From contig NC_092875.1 in NCBI RefSeq assembly GCF_028372415.1, positions 54,067,728 to 54,131,727 of the forward strand: 64,000 nt of DNA, read 5' to 3'. This DNA comes from Notamacropus eugenii (taxonomy: Eukaryota; Chordata; Mammalia; Diprotodontia; Macropodidae). The position numbers were made by a program, and so were the translations under genes. Of this stretch, positions 12,608 to 27,200 are shown piece by piece; the first letter of the stretch is position 1; each line of letters begins with the position of its first letter. The notes under the pieces are model-generated. The model was not told the DNA's origin. It saw nothing but the letters and a program-made list of their open reading frames with translations, and made no database searches.

Positions 12608-15193
12608 ACACACACACACAGAAAAAGTGAGAGCCACACATTTATGCAATTTTGTTTATTTGTTATTATATCATTCATAGTCTGAAGGGCCAGATTTTGT
12701 TCAATAGATTACATGGCATTATATAAGACTATCTTTCCCCCTGTTATGAAAGTATGTAATCTCTATTAACTCTAATACAAGTCAAAGTAAAAATAGCCAG
12801 GCTCCATGTACTTGTCATCAGTTGTCCCTAGTTGGAAAATATTATTTCCTGTAGCTGGATTTCCTCAATCCGTATCCTATAAAGAATTGCACAAATAAGT
12901 CTTTAAAAAGTTGCTTTTCCACTACACAAATAGTCTAAGACAAATGTTAAATTCATCCTTGGGTCCCACTTATTATATAATTTTACAACTTTTAAAAAAA
13001 TGTTTAATAGTTCTATAAGCTGCAGTTTTAGTTTCTTGTGTACTCCTTTTTCTTTCTCCCTCTCCCACCCCCAACCCAGGGGTTGCCGGTATTAGTGTAA
13101 ACATTTGTCAACAGGGAGTCTCCTCACACAGTTGGGACCGTACCAGAAGATAAGATCCTCCCAGCAGCCCAACTTCTAAGCTGGGCCTTTGAATATGTTT
13201 TCCAAAGCAGGGAAAGATGCATCAGATTCCTAGGCCTGCCTATAAAAAGTTTGCTTAACGTATAAGACACACAGTTAGCCTACAATTTTATGGATCCTAC
13301 AGAGGAAAAAAGAAATACACAAGCACCAACTTTATCTTCAGGAACATAAGCTGGGTCCTATCTATACTCCTGCTTATTCCATTAAAGAATCTTCCCATTG
13401 AAAGATTTCCTCATAAAACTTCAGTTCCCAAGTTTTTATAGAGATTAGATTTTAGCTGAGAGCTCAAAGCCAGAAGAATCCCAAGACCAAACTATTATAT
13501 CCCAACAGATTTGCTTTCTACACAAGCTACATAGTTCCTACCTACCTCTGGGTATGCTGCGTTTCGGTACTGTCCATACTTCTATAGCTTCTGTTTCAGG
13601 TTTCATGTCCTTGTGTTTACGAAGCATCTTCCTTTTTGGCCTGTCCAATTTGACTGAAGGAAGGAGTCATGTATTAAACCTCTGCCGATACATAACAATC
13701 TTCTTCTTTTTTTTTTTTTTTGAGGCAATCTGAGTTAAATGACTCGCCCAGTGTCACACAGCTAGTAAGTGTCTGAGGCTGAATTTGAATTCAGGTTCTC
13801 TTAACTCCAGGGCCAACACTCTATCCACTGTATCATCCCATATGGTTAGATATAAAGAAAGAACATTAACATATTTCTATGTTATTAGACAGGTAGGCTC
13901 TATAGAGCACTGAGCCTGAAGTTAGAAGAACCTGAGTTGATGTCTGTCCATCCCAATACACTTAAAATCTCTGACCCTGGACAAGTCACTTAACCTCTGT
14001 TTGCCTCAATTTTTAAAATGGGGATAATAATCACCTACCTCTTGGGCTTGTAATAATATTTGCAAAAGCACTTAGCACACAGTAGGCACTATATACATGC
14101 TTATTCCCTTCCCTTTGGCTGTTTTCATTTGTCTTAAAGATCCTCTTTCTGTCTAGGCCAGGAAGAGAGGGAAGGGGAGGGGGAGGGAGAGGGAGAAAAT
14201 ATTATTTTTCAGGTCTCATTAAAGGAAAAGTTAGGTTGGGTGGAAGATTTTCCCTTCGATACTTGAGTCTCTCCCACATTAATCTACATGATATATAAGG
14301 ATGGAAGGGAAAAATAGGATGGAAGCAGGTCAACTAGAATTTTCATATCCATTTCAGCTTACCTGTCCAAAGAGAATTTGGAAAAACTTAACCCAATCTA
14401 ACCCCAATCAGACTCAAAGTATTACACCTAGCCCTTTGATCTAGACAAGGCTCTATCTAAATGTGTAACATTGGACAAGTCATTGAATCTCTTAGCTTTA
14501 CTTTTGTTACCTCTCGGATGGAGTTGACACCTTTCTCTAACTAGTTCTGATGGTTCCTGAAGAAACAAATGAGATTGTACCTAAATTGAACTGTAAGCAC
14601 TAAGTGCCACATCAGTGTCATTATTTATCTGGCTCTATTCTGCTGGAAACTAACATCTTTAATCAGTTTGAGTTTCTAAGGCAAAAATAAAAAGCCGTAA
14701 TAATAGATTACCAAGGATACTTTAATTTAAAAACCTATTCAGATGAGAGGCAGGGAAAGAGTTAAATAGTATTCAGATGGTTTGTACTAAGTTAATCTGT
14801 TTAACTGTAAGATAATTTGGAAACAAGATTATATAAACACCAGACCCCCTCAAAACTGCCAGTATTAGAAGACTATGGAAACATTCCCATACCACAATAA
14901 CATAGAGTTGTCACATCAACTAAAGGGGTCATAAACCTGTCCCTAGGGAAGGTCCTTAGGCATTATTTGATCACAACCTCAATTTTTAGGATGAACAAAC
15001 CCAGGCTTCAAAAAAAAGGAAGACATTTGTCTCAAATCACAAAGCTAGAAAGTGGCAAAACTGGGATTTTCAGTTCAGATCTCCCAACTTTAAATCCAGA
15101 GTTCTTTCTATTAGACATGGGAAAGGCAAAATTTGGCCTTCCTGCTTCTGTATAGTCTGTGAGCTAAGAATGGTGTTTTTATATATGTGTATG

Positions 15194-15265
<72 letters not shown>

Positions 15266-18200
15266 TACACACATATGTATATAGCATTTCAAAATATTAA
15301 AAACCATCCTTAGCTTGCAGTACCTAAGATTTTTTTTTTTTAAAGGCCAAGAGCTGGATTTGGATCTCATGACAGTATGCCTATTTCTGCACTATATTTC
15401 TGTCCACTTAACATAAAACTATTTCTGGCTTGTTGATCCAGCTAAGTGGTACAGTGGGTAGAGGGCTAGATTTAGTGTCAGGGAGACAATTTCAAATCCT
15501 AATTCAGGCACTCACTGGGTTGTCCTGGCCCTAAGTCACAACCTCTCAGACTCAGTTTCCTCATCTATAAAATAGGGATAATAGTATCTGCCTTACAGGT
15601 TTATTGTGAGGATTAAACTAGGTATTTGTAAAGTGCTTTGTAAACTTTTGTAACTCTTAAAGCCCTATATGAATACTTAGTTGTTTTTTTTTTTTCAAGA
15701 AATTAATTCCAACAAAAGTGTGTGGGGAGAATTCAAAAAACACATACCTTGTTCCTTGCTCCTGACTGTAGAGGACATATTCTGACTGATGAATTTGGGT
15801 TTAGCACCACTTTTAACCCAGAAATCATCTCCTGCCACCATCAAGTCCTCCTTTTGTAGTCTACCTAATTAGGATGGTAGAAATTTCAATATGGTACTAG
15901 AAACAAGAAAGGTGCACATGTTTAAATGTCCCAAGATAGTTTTAACAGCCAGTTGACTTGTACGAACACATACTTTTTCCTGGTTCCTAAATATTTTGGA
16001 AAGTTCCTGAAAGAAGTGGTGGATAGTATAAAGAAGAGAGGTTATTCCTCCACTGTGCCGCTTGCTGAGGGGGTGCTACAGTGATGAAACTTTGTTGACA
16101 TTTAAGCTTCTATAAGCCTCTTTTTTTTTTTTTAAATAAAGAAAAACTTTTGTAGCCTACACTTTCCCTAAAAACTTCAGAATAGGAGGATAGCTTGTAG
16201 CCAGAAAAGAACTTGAGAAGTCTTGATGCAGACCCCTGCCTCCAGGCTGGTAAATATTTATTGCCAGTTCTGTGATATTCTGACTTTATGTTGAAGTAAG
16301 AGACATCTAGAGAGGATAATTGTCTTTCCGAGGATTATATTTTAGTGTCTAGATAAACATGGACACTGTTTCTTGCATGATACAGGGAATATTTCTTCCC
16401 TATGCACCAGGTATATCTGATACAGTTAGAGTTGGGTTTTTCTTTTGGGAAGAATTTTACAAAAAGCCATTGCACTATTAAAATGCAGGCAACATGATCA
16501 TGGATATAGTACTGCAGTCAGGTGACCTAGATTCTTCCCTTTATTCTGCTGTTATCTTTGTTTTGGTCAGATCACCAAATTCCTGGGCTCAGTACTGCGT
16601 TCTGAGTATAGATTTTTATAGGTGGACCTTAAAGATTATTAAATCTAAGCCCCTTAACGGACAAGCAAACTGAAATGTAGAGAGATTAAGTGAATTGCTC
16701 ACAGTGTTACAGATAACAAGTGGCAAAGGTGGGATTTTATCCTGACTCCAAGTCCAGTGCCTTATTCACTACGCCATGCTTTGGGCGGGGGGGGGGGGGG
16801 GGGTAGGTCACTCAACTTAATACCACATTCTTAACCCTGGGAATCCCTAAACTGACTATTCTTTTTTATAATCCCAGGACCCAGAAGACCACCATAGAAA
16901 CACCTGGATCACCAGAACTTCCCATCCAACTAGGTCCTTGTTACTTAGCTTTCTTCATTTTGGGATTCATTGTATACTCTTTTCAGGCACATTCCAAAAC
17001 TTTTCTACTGTTGTCCTACTGTCTTATTTTCTCATATCTATAGTTTTCTGTTACCTCTTACTTTAATGGTAAAGGCAGATTACCACAGAATTACTCACCT
17101 CAGGAAATTACGGTTATGCTTTAAAAAAAAAAAAAATTTCAATCTGAAAAGTTTCCTCATCTACCTCAAAATTTATCATATCCACTTGATTCCAAATAAT
17201 ATATTATTTTGATTCTTCATACAGTTTCCATTTCTCTACCCTCATGCTCTCTTCTTTCAGTCTTACTTGAGTCCTCTATCTGGTACTCAGAGAATATAGT
17301 GAAAATTCAGAAGTTTTACCAGTTTCCACTCTTTAGCAGATCTTTGCTGTGTTTGGGATCATTGGGACCACCCCTTCTTTCTTTAAAAATACTTCTTTTT
17401 TCCAAGGTTTGTCCTTTCCTCACATTCCCCAAAGTCTTCAGACTACCAAGTCTTGTGTATCTATTACTTTTCCCCCCATCACATTCTACTTTGTAGATAT
17501 TCCAGTGGACAGAGCACTGGGCCTGATATCAGGGAGACGAGTTCAAATATGGTACTTATGGTCTACAAGGGGAGATTGGGCACACAGGCTGACAGAAAGA
17601 GCTGTGAATGAGAATTTATTTAGCATCTACTACATATCAGGCACTGTGTGAAATATTTTTTGAGATATCATTTGATCCTTAAACAACCCTGAGAGCTAAT
17701 TGCTGTCTTATTATCCTCATTTTACAGTTGAGAAAACTGAGGCAAATAGGTGACCTGCCTAGAGTCACACAGCATCTGAGATCTGATATTAAATTTGACC
17801 TCAAGTGTTCTTGACTCCAGGTCCAGTGCTCTATCCACAGGGATATCTACAAAGTAGCATGTGATGGGCAGGGGAGAGAGTGATAGATACACAAATTACT
17901 CTAGAAAAATGTTTAAGGGATTTTTTTTAATTGGGAAGGGAATAATAATGAAAAGCTTTGTGGAAGAGATGGTACTTGAACTACAGTTTGAAATATGAGG
18001 ATTTTAAGAAGCTATGATAAAGTAGGCGTGCATTCTAAGTATAGAAGTTGGCTTGTGGAAATGTATGGAGTTAGAATAAAATCAATGGCAGAGAAACAAT
18101 AGCTAGCCTTTATAGAATACTTTAATGTCGATAAAACATTTTACTGATGTACTCACTTAGTCCTCATAACAACCCTGTGAGGTGAATACTATTATTATCT

Positions 18201-21200
18201 CCACTTTACAGATGAGGAAACTGAGCTTCAGGTAGGTTAAGTTACTTGCCTAGGGTTAGACAGCTGGTATCTGAGAATCTGAACTCAGATCTTCCTGACT
18301 TCAAGTCCAGCATCTAACCTTTGCATCAACTAACTAGCTGTCTCTAGGCAGAGTCCAGATAAGGATTGAAGGTAGCAAGTTTAGTTTGATTGGAAGTGAA
18401 CAGAACAATGCAAAAATAAGGCTAAAAAGGTACTATTTCTATCACCGATATTACCATTACCCTCTACTACCTGAGTTCAATCCTTCATTTATCTTTATAT
18501 AAAGAAGATAGTTACCAAGTCCTATCTATTGTTTTATTACACATCTCTAATGCTTCCCCTTCTCTTCCCAGTAGCACTCCAGTTGTAGCACCCTCATCAT
18601 GATTCATCTAGATGACTTCAACAGCATTTGGGGGTGGAGGGGGGGAAAGACAAGGGAGAAAGACTGCATTCATCATTCTTTGGTACAGGGAATTCCCAAA
18701 GAGGTAAATCCCTTAACCAATGCAGATCCCAAATTCATCAGCATCACCTTAGCTCTACAAGGTGGGGGGGGGGGGGAAGGAAAGGGGGAAGTAGAGGGAG
18801 AGAGAGATGATTTCCTTAATTGGAGACCCTCAACAGCTTCTTAACTGATCTTTCTACTTCCTCGTTTCTTCTCCAGGCAGTCTTAGGATCCCAACATATT
18901 AATTTTCCTAAAACATAGGAAGCAGTAGGATGTGGTGTTACTTCAGTTCTCATGGCTCTAGTCCACTGCCACTGGACTTCAGGTCTCAGTTTTCTATCAT
19001 CTGTGTGACCTTAAGCAAGTACCTTTCCTTATTTTATAAGAGTAGAAATAACACATGCACCATCTGTCTCCTAGGGTTAAGAAAAATTAAATGACAGCAT
19101 ACAGAACATGAGCAAACACTGAGAGGCATTATTGGCATAGGCTCAATTCTTGCTTGTGACACATACTGGCTGTATGACCCTGGACAAGTTACTAGAGCTC
19201 TCCACATCTCAGACAAGTCAGAGAAAAGGTGCCAATCACAAAGTTAGGAGGAAAGGGTGGAACAAGGAAGAAAACACCGAACTTAAAGTTATTTATATAG
19301 TCTGATAATTCTCAGTGGATGACTCACCTACAGGATAAAATCTTAACTTCCTCTCAACTTTCAAAAGCCTCCTCAATCTGGCTTCACTCTACTTATCCAA
19401 CTGAAGACTGTCACCATCACATTCTATATGCCATTCTCCCCCAAATGCCATGGTCAAACTTGAATACGTCTACTCATCATATTCCCTTCCTTCTTGGTCT
19501 GGCACATCTTCCAAGTCATCTTTCAGTTCTCACCTGCCTCAGCCTGCCTTCTTTTAACACTCCCCAAGCTATGTTAATCTCCCCTGTATGTGGTGAACTG
19601 TCCTAGAGGACAGAGATACTTATCCTTTACCCCTATTCCACACTTTCACAGAAAAAGCCAGTCAAATATACTTACGAAGCTTACTTCTTGGTAGGGCCAA
19701 GATAGTCAAGTAAAGATAGTAGAGTAACAGTACAGACTTTTTAGAGCACTTCCCCCCAAGCTCAGTCAAATACCTGTAAAAAAAAATGACTCTAAAATTC
19801 TGGAGCTGCAGAACCCACAGAATGATGGAGTGAAGCAAATCTCCAGCCCAAGACATCCTGGAAGGTTGCTGGGAAGTGTCTATTGTGTCACGCTGGGAGC
19901 AAAGTGCACCCCAGCATGGACCCTGCCAGCATAGAAGGGACCTGAGCAGGCCTTGGGGCTACTGAATCTTTCACACCTGTGACTGTTTCCAAACTTCATG
20001 ACTCTAAAACTTTGAGGACAAATTGGAAGGTCAGTGGAAAAAAAGTTGTGGGACCTGTGTGAGAGTAGAGTGCTGCCCTAAGGCAGCAGAGTGGGAGGGG
20101 GTGGAAGAACCCTTGACAGCCACAGCAATAGCAGAAGCAGCTGCAGCCACATTTTCTGGAGCTCTAGGCCCACAGATTGTGGGGGAAATTGAGTGGCTGA
20201 TAGTATACCCCTTACCCTCACCGAAAGCAAAGAAATTACCTTGACAAAGAGCTCAGAAGTCAAGTAAATGGCTGGGGAAATGAGAAAAACCAGAAAAAGA
20301 ATCAGACTATAGAATCTTACTTAGGTGACAAGGAAGACCAAAACATGCAAACAGAAAATAACAAAGTCAAAGCTCCTCTATCCAAAGCCTTCAAGAAAAA
20401 TATGAATTGGTCTCTGGCCAAGGAAGAACTCCAAAAGGATTTTGAAAACCAAGTGAAAGAAGTAGAGCAAAAATTAGGAAGAGAAATGAGAGTGATGCAA
20501 TAAAATCATGAAAAACAAGTCAAAGGAGACCCAAAAAATGAAGAAAATAATACTTTAAAAAATAGACCAACCCAAATGACAAAAGAGATCCAAAAAGCCA
20601 ATGAGGAGAAGAATACCCTAAAAAGCAGAATTGGCCAGATGGAAAAGGAGGTCCAAAAGCTCACTGAAGAAAATAATTCCTTAAAGATTAGAATGGAGCA
20701 GATGGAAGCTAATGACTTTATGAAAAAAAATCAAGAAATTATAATACACAACCAAAGGAATGAAAAGATCAGACAATATGAAATATCTCACTGGAAAAAA
20801 CAACTGACCTGGAAAATACATCCAAGAGAGACAATTTAAAAATTATGGGACTACCTGAAAAGCCATGATCAAAAAAAGAGCCTAGACATCATCTTTCAAG
20901 AAATTATCAAGGAAAATTGCCCTGATACTATAGAACATGAGGGTAAAATAAATATTGAAAGAATCAATGGATCACCTTCTGAAAGAGATCCCCAAAGGAA
21001 AACTCTAGGAATATTGTAGCCAAATTTCAGAGCTCCCAGATCAAGGAGAAAATATTGCAAGCAGCCAGAAAGAAACAATTTGAGTACTATAGAAATACAA
21101 TAGGATAACACAAGATCTAGCAGCTTCTACATTACGGGATTGAAGGTCTTGCAATATGATATTCCAGAAGTCAGAGGAGCTAGAATCACCTACCCAGCAA

Positions 21201-24200
21201 AACTGAGGATAATACTTCAGGGGAAGAATGGTTATTTGATAAAATAGAGGACTTTCAAGCATTCTTGATGAAAAGACCAGAGCTGACTGGAAAATTTGAC
21301 TTTCAAACACAAGAATCAAGAAAAGCATGAAAAGGTAAACAGGAAAGAGAAATCATAAGGGACTTACTAAAGTTGAATTGTTTACATTCCTACATGGAAA
21401 GATCATATTTGTAACTCTTGAGACTTTTCTCAGTATTAGGGTTGTTGGAGGGATTATATACATATAGACAGAGGACACAAGGTGAGTTGAATAGGAAGGG
21501 ATGATATCTAAAAAAAATTAAATTAAGGGGTAAGAGGAAAATATTGGGAGGAGAAAGAGAGAAACAGAATGGGGCAAATTATCTCTCACAAAAAAGAGGC
21601 AAGAAAAATCTTTTTCAATGGAAGGGAAGAGGAGGCAGCTGAAAGGAAAAAAGTGAACCTTACTCTCATCACATTTGGCTTAAGGAGGGAATAACATGCA
21701 CACTGAATTTGTGATGAAAACATCTTACGCTACAGGAAAGTAGGGGAGAAGGGGATAAGCAAGATGTGGGGGGATGATAGAAGGGAGGGTAAATGGGAGA
21801 AAGGGGTAATTAGAAGTAATTAGAACACATGAGGAGGGATAGGGTCAAAAAGAGAGAATAGAATAAATGGGGGGCAGGATACAATGGAGGGAAATAAAGT
21901 CTTTCCACAACATGACTTTTGTGGAAGTATTTTGCATGTATAACATATATTGAATTGCTGGCCTTCTCAGTGGGGATGGGTGGGGAGGGAGGAAAGGAAA
22001 CAGAGTGAAACTCAAAGTTTTAAAAACAAATGTTAAAGATTATTTTTACAAGCAATTGGGAAATAAAATATACAGGTAATGGGGTACAGAAATCTTGCCC
22101 TACAACAAAATAGAGAAGATGGGGATAAGAGAAGGGGGGTGTGATAAAAGGGAGGGCAGATTGGGGGAAGGAGTAATCAGAACGCATGCTGTCTTGGGAT
22201 AGGCAGAGGGGAGAGATGGGGAGAAAATCTGGAACTCAAAATCTTGTGGAAATGAATGTTGAAAACTTAAAAAAAAAAAAATTTTAAATGAAAGAAGCTT
22301 GCTGACTGCATATCTAGATTACAGGCAGAACAGTAACTAGCCCAGGACCAGTAGGACCTCAGGCCAGGATGAAGCACTTTAGAGGGTAGCACAATTAAAC
22401 CTAATTACTCCAGTGAGAAGGGAGATAAAGGGCACAAATTCAGATTCTAGCTAAGAGGAGAGGAGGAGGAATTCTTCTTAGCCCTTAGAGATGTAAACAA
22501 GGTTCAGGTGTGAGAGTGAACTTGGAAGGAGAAGGATAATCTCTGCTGCTACTTTTCTTCCCAGAGGCAGTGTGGGAAGGAGCCCACAGTCTCTCTATTG
22601 AAGCAAGGGATCACAGAATTAGATTTAGAAGAGACCTTGGCAAGGCCGTCTAGTCTAGCCCCATCATTTTAGAGATGAGAAAATGGAAGTCCAGAAATGG
22701 TAAATAATATATACAAATCATAATAGAAAAGTAAGAGGTGAGATTTGAATCCAAGTTCCCTGAATCTAGACCTGGTGTTCTTTCTGCTGCACCTGCTAGA
22801 CCTCAGATCTCATGTTTTTGATCAGGTCTCTTCTTATTGACAATCTATATTCCCTATACTTCTGCAGTACCTCATTTTTCTCTTAAATGAATTTGTGATT
22901 ACATCACACATTGATTTCATAGAATAAATTTGAAAGTTTTTTTTGAGGGCTCTCGTTAGGACCACTTGCTAAAGGCAGAGTTGTTCTGAGTGCTAAAACT
23001 TCTAGTTATGGTTCTGTCCACAAACCTATTGACAGACCCAAAAAAGAGAATGGAAAAACCTTTAAAAAATTTTTTTAAAGTGAAAGATGTTAATGTATTT
23101 TCTCTTTCCACTCCCCACCCTATAGTACCACCATCATTAAAAAGTAGTTCTAGGCATTCCCAAAGTCAAACACTCTGAAAATATTTCTCCAAGATTCTAC
23201 ATGGCTCACCTTTTCTCTTGACCACCATTCGTTTTTTCAGCAACTCGCCACAAGCAGTTTCATAGTAGTCTCTGTCCTTAAGTTTATGAAACAAGGGAAT
23301 ACTTTCATAGTCACCACTTTTAGATTTGTCTTTGGTTTTTACAGGCCAAACAATTAGCTGAGGAGATGCGGTAGTATGAGATGGCTTCCAGATTACCCGA
23401 TGACCAATCTCTTGGTAAAAGTTCTCATTAGAAGGGGTCAGATCTCCCCTTGGATCAACTGCTTCAAAAATATATTCAGCCTCATCCAAGTCCTTGTCAC
23501 CATCAATCTCTTCACCTTCTATTCCCCACAAATCTTCAGAATCAGGATCAGAAAGACTCTCCTTTTCCTTGAAAGAGCAGGTTTTTTGGGTGGGATACCT
23601 AGATAGGTCTTCCTGCTCCCTGCCTCTTTTGATATGTTCTTTAAGCTTTCTACTTGAGTTCATTTTAGTATCACGGTCAACTATACCACCAACTTCACCT
23701 ACCATCATCACTCCCTCCTCTTCCTCATTATAGTAATCATCTTGGATCTCAGACTCTTGTCCAGTGCCCTCTGTGCTTTTGCCATACATATTCTTCTCAA
23801 GTACAAGGTCAGTCATAGGCACATTGTCCAGGGAAGACTCTTCACTTCTGGAGGATGGTTCCACAGAGCTAACACTTGGGCTCTTTCTCTGAGGCAAGGG
23901 ATGGATGCTTGCATCAATCTTCTCAAAGCGAGCCAGCCAGGTGGGAGTGGGATTGAACTCACCCAATTCATTGCTCCAAAAACCATCTCTTAACTTGGTC
24001 TGCCCATTTTGTCTACTTGGGCTGGGGGGTTCTTGACTCGAGCCATTGATGGCCTCCATGCTAGAACAAACCGATTCTGCTTGCTGGTTCAATTTCTGAG
24101 TAGACCTATTTGGTGTCAACACCGACAGACTTGGACTTGCCACTGAGTGGACCTTTTTACCTGATCTATTCAGCTCATTAGGTTGCCATTGGTTTGCTGT

Positions 24201-27200
24201 ATGTAGGGGAGTCGAAAATTTCTGAGTGGCTACCCTCTCCTTGTCTTTATCTAAACTTCCTTCCAGGCTAGGTCCTGGCATCTGGACCTCTTTATCTTGT
24301 ACACCTTCAGGATACTGTTTGGTCAACATAGCACTATCTTTGTCTTCTTCTGAACATTCTATGGTTGGCATTTCTTCTCCCTTATGAGGGGTATACAGAA
24401 CCCCTATCCTCTCACAAGAGCTAAGTGGAAACAAATCACATTGTACTATGTTTTCTGGTGCTGTTTTGCCATGTGTTAAATCATAAATAGGGATGGTTTC
24501 TTTAAAGGATTTCCAGAGCTGTATTGCTGGAGAACCATCTCCATATTCTATTCTTATCTCTTCCTTTTCAAAGGCATAGTTCCCTGAAGGAATGTTTCTG
24601 TACATGGTAGTTGATGAAGGACTCTTACCATGAACCTCTCTCTCTTGCACTGGGGAAGATAAAATGGTTGTCTTTTTTTCAGAGGCAGCATTAGTCATTC
24701 TACCTGAATTGCAGCCATTGGAATCTAATTTTTGGACTTGCTTTTTGAACTTGCTTTCAGGCTGTTGGGGATCAGTCTGGGTCTCTTTGGTTTCTGTTTT
24801 TTTCCCAGGGCTGCTGTAATGACAGAAATGTGCAGCATGCTGGAACAGAGTATATGAAGGTTGAGGATGGAAATAGGGCCTTCTGTTCACTCTGGTTGGC
24901 ACAGGAGCTTGTGGCATGAGAAAGCCAGGGTACTCATGTAGAGCAACGGAATAATATGGAACGTAGGGGTTTCCATTTCTGAACCCTATGGAAGAAACAA
25001 AAGAAAAACATTTAGGTGAATTTTTACAGTGAGTTCTTAGTCGTTTCTTTCTTTTTTGTCAATTGATTTATTGATAAGAGGTCATTCTATGCTAAATATA
25101 AAACAGTCAAGCAATTTATATCTTGATTGCTGGAAGCTTTTTAAAGTTTTCAATATTCACTTTTATAAGATTTTGGGTTTCAAATTTTCCTTCTCCCTCC
25201 CCAAGACAGTGTGCAATCTGATATACACTATACATGTATAATCATATTAAACATATTTCCACTTTAGTGATATTGTGAAAGAAGAATCAGAACAAAAGTG
25301 AGAAGAAACCATGAAAAAAAAAATAGCATGCTTTGATCTGCATTCAGACTCCATAGTTCTTTCTCTGGATGTCATTAGCATTTTCCATCACAAGTCTTTT
25401 GGAACTGTCTTAGATCATCATACTGCTGAGAACAGCTAAGTCTAGCAAAGTTGGTCATTGTACAACATTGTTGTTGCTGTGTACAATGTTGTGAATTCTT
25501 AGCCTTAACCTAAATTAAGTCTGGTCTACGATGACCATGATTTTTCCTTACATTTAGTTAGATTTATGGGCCTGGTATATTACAGGAAAGGGATGTGCCC
25601 TATTTGGGCATTTGGTTTTATCACAGTAAATCTACTCATTGACTAGGAACATGTGGTCTATGTAGTTGAGTTGTTTTTCAGTTGTGTCAACTCTGTGACC
25701 CCACTTGGAGTTTTCTTGGCAAAGATATTGGCCTGGCTTGCCATTTCTGTCTTCAGCTCATTTTACAGAAGAGGATAAACTGAGACAAAAGAATTAAGTA
25801 ACCTGCCCAAGGTCACAGAGCTAGTATCTGAGGCCAGATTTGAACCCAGGAAGATTCATCTTCCTGATAGCCTTTAGACCTGTCAATCTATCCACTTCAA
25901 CACTTAGCTGCCCATATGTGGGCTATACATAATACTTACTATTAGTCTGTTCACAAGTGACTGAAGAATTGTAATCGGTGTTTACTTGGTAGGAGAAAAG
26001 GAGGAGGAGGGATGTCCTTTAGAGATAGGGATTGGCTTTAGACCTGGATAATTTAAGTTCTGACCACCCAGCTCCACCCCTACACAGGCGTAATAGGGTT
26101 TCAAATGAGGTTGTAATGACAAGCTGACTATGTCAATTGATGGCCAGGGGACAGGGTCCAAAGAATTCCTGGGCTTGAGGCAAATTTGGTTAGTGTGTCT
26201 GTAAGAAAATAGAGGGGATGCAGGAATATTGCATTGTAGACTAGAAGAAAGTTATGAGTTAATTTTCTAACAGTCTTTAGAAAAGGAGACCTCATTAGGA
26301 CTGAAAGAATATTAAGAATTATCATGTTAATTCAAGTTGTGTAGATAATTTTCTGAAAAGGAAATTCTGGCTGAAAAACATGTAGACTTGCATCATGACC
26401 ATTATTCATAAAATTGAACTCATATTGTTAAAGAGGATTATAATTGCCACTCTAGTGACTAATATTATAACATAATTATCATGTAGAACACTAACTTTTT
26501 TTTAATTGAAATTTTCTCAAACAAAGGCTATTCAGGGACTTGTAGGATATAAATAGATATTTTTAAAAAGTAAGAAAAAGTATACTTCCTGATGGCTCTA
26601 AAATTCTACAAGGAAGTGAAATTAGATGTTTGGACCTTACAGGAAGGGATTTTACAGCCATCTGATCCTAAAGTTGATGAGTGCTTGAATGTTTGCAGGG
26701 ACCAGGAAGTTACTACCTCTGAGGATTCTGCACTCCATTTTAAAAAAAATATGTAACTTTCATAATTAGTTTCCCATGCTGAATCAAATGTTGCTTCTCT
26801 AAGACTGTTACTCATTGGCTTGGATTCTACCTTCTGAAAAGAGGTAGAAAAACTAGACTTTTCCCCCCCATCATGATAATCCTTCAAATATTTGAAGGTT
26901 ATTATTATTGTCTATCCCTTAATCTTCCCTTTTCCAGGGTAAAGATCCCCCAGTTCCTTCAATTTAGCCCAAGATGTTTCTTATCCATTCTGGCCAACTT
27001 CTCTCAGATGGGAAGCCTACTTGGGGTCAACTTCTAATCTACCAGGGTCGCTCTAATAATACAGTAATAGGGACTGAACATATTTTGTATATGCTCTGGT
27101 CAGCATAGAGTATCATTGCTTTAGAGATTATAGGTCTATTAATTTAGTCAAAGTTTGTAACAGACACTATGGTCATTACGTCACATTATGGACAGTCAAC

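Noticed and set aside
12408-12680. Cys/Val-rich and Thr/His-rich open frames
   Set aside because: Translations of the CA microsatellite.
13120-13240. Alternative exon 6 of the Bucky ball-like gene (acceptor TTTTTATAG, about 37 open codons)
   Set aside because: In phase, but no poly(A) signal or family-like sequence follows; the exon at 11728-11568 ends with stop plus AATAAA and looks more coding.
23166-24917. A single-exon gene of 583 codons
   Set aside because: It is the body of Bucky ball-like exon 3. A strong acceptor at 24985 extends it upstream and a strong donor at 23210 ends it; the exon-2 motif completes the family domain.
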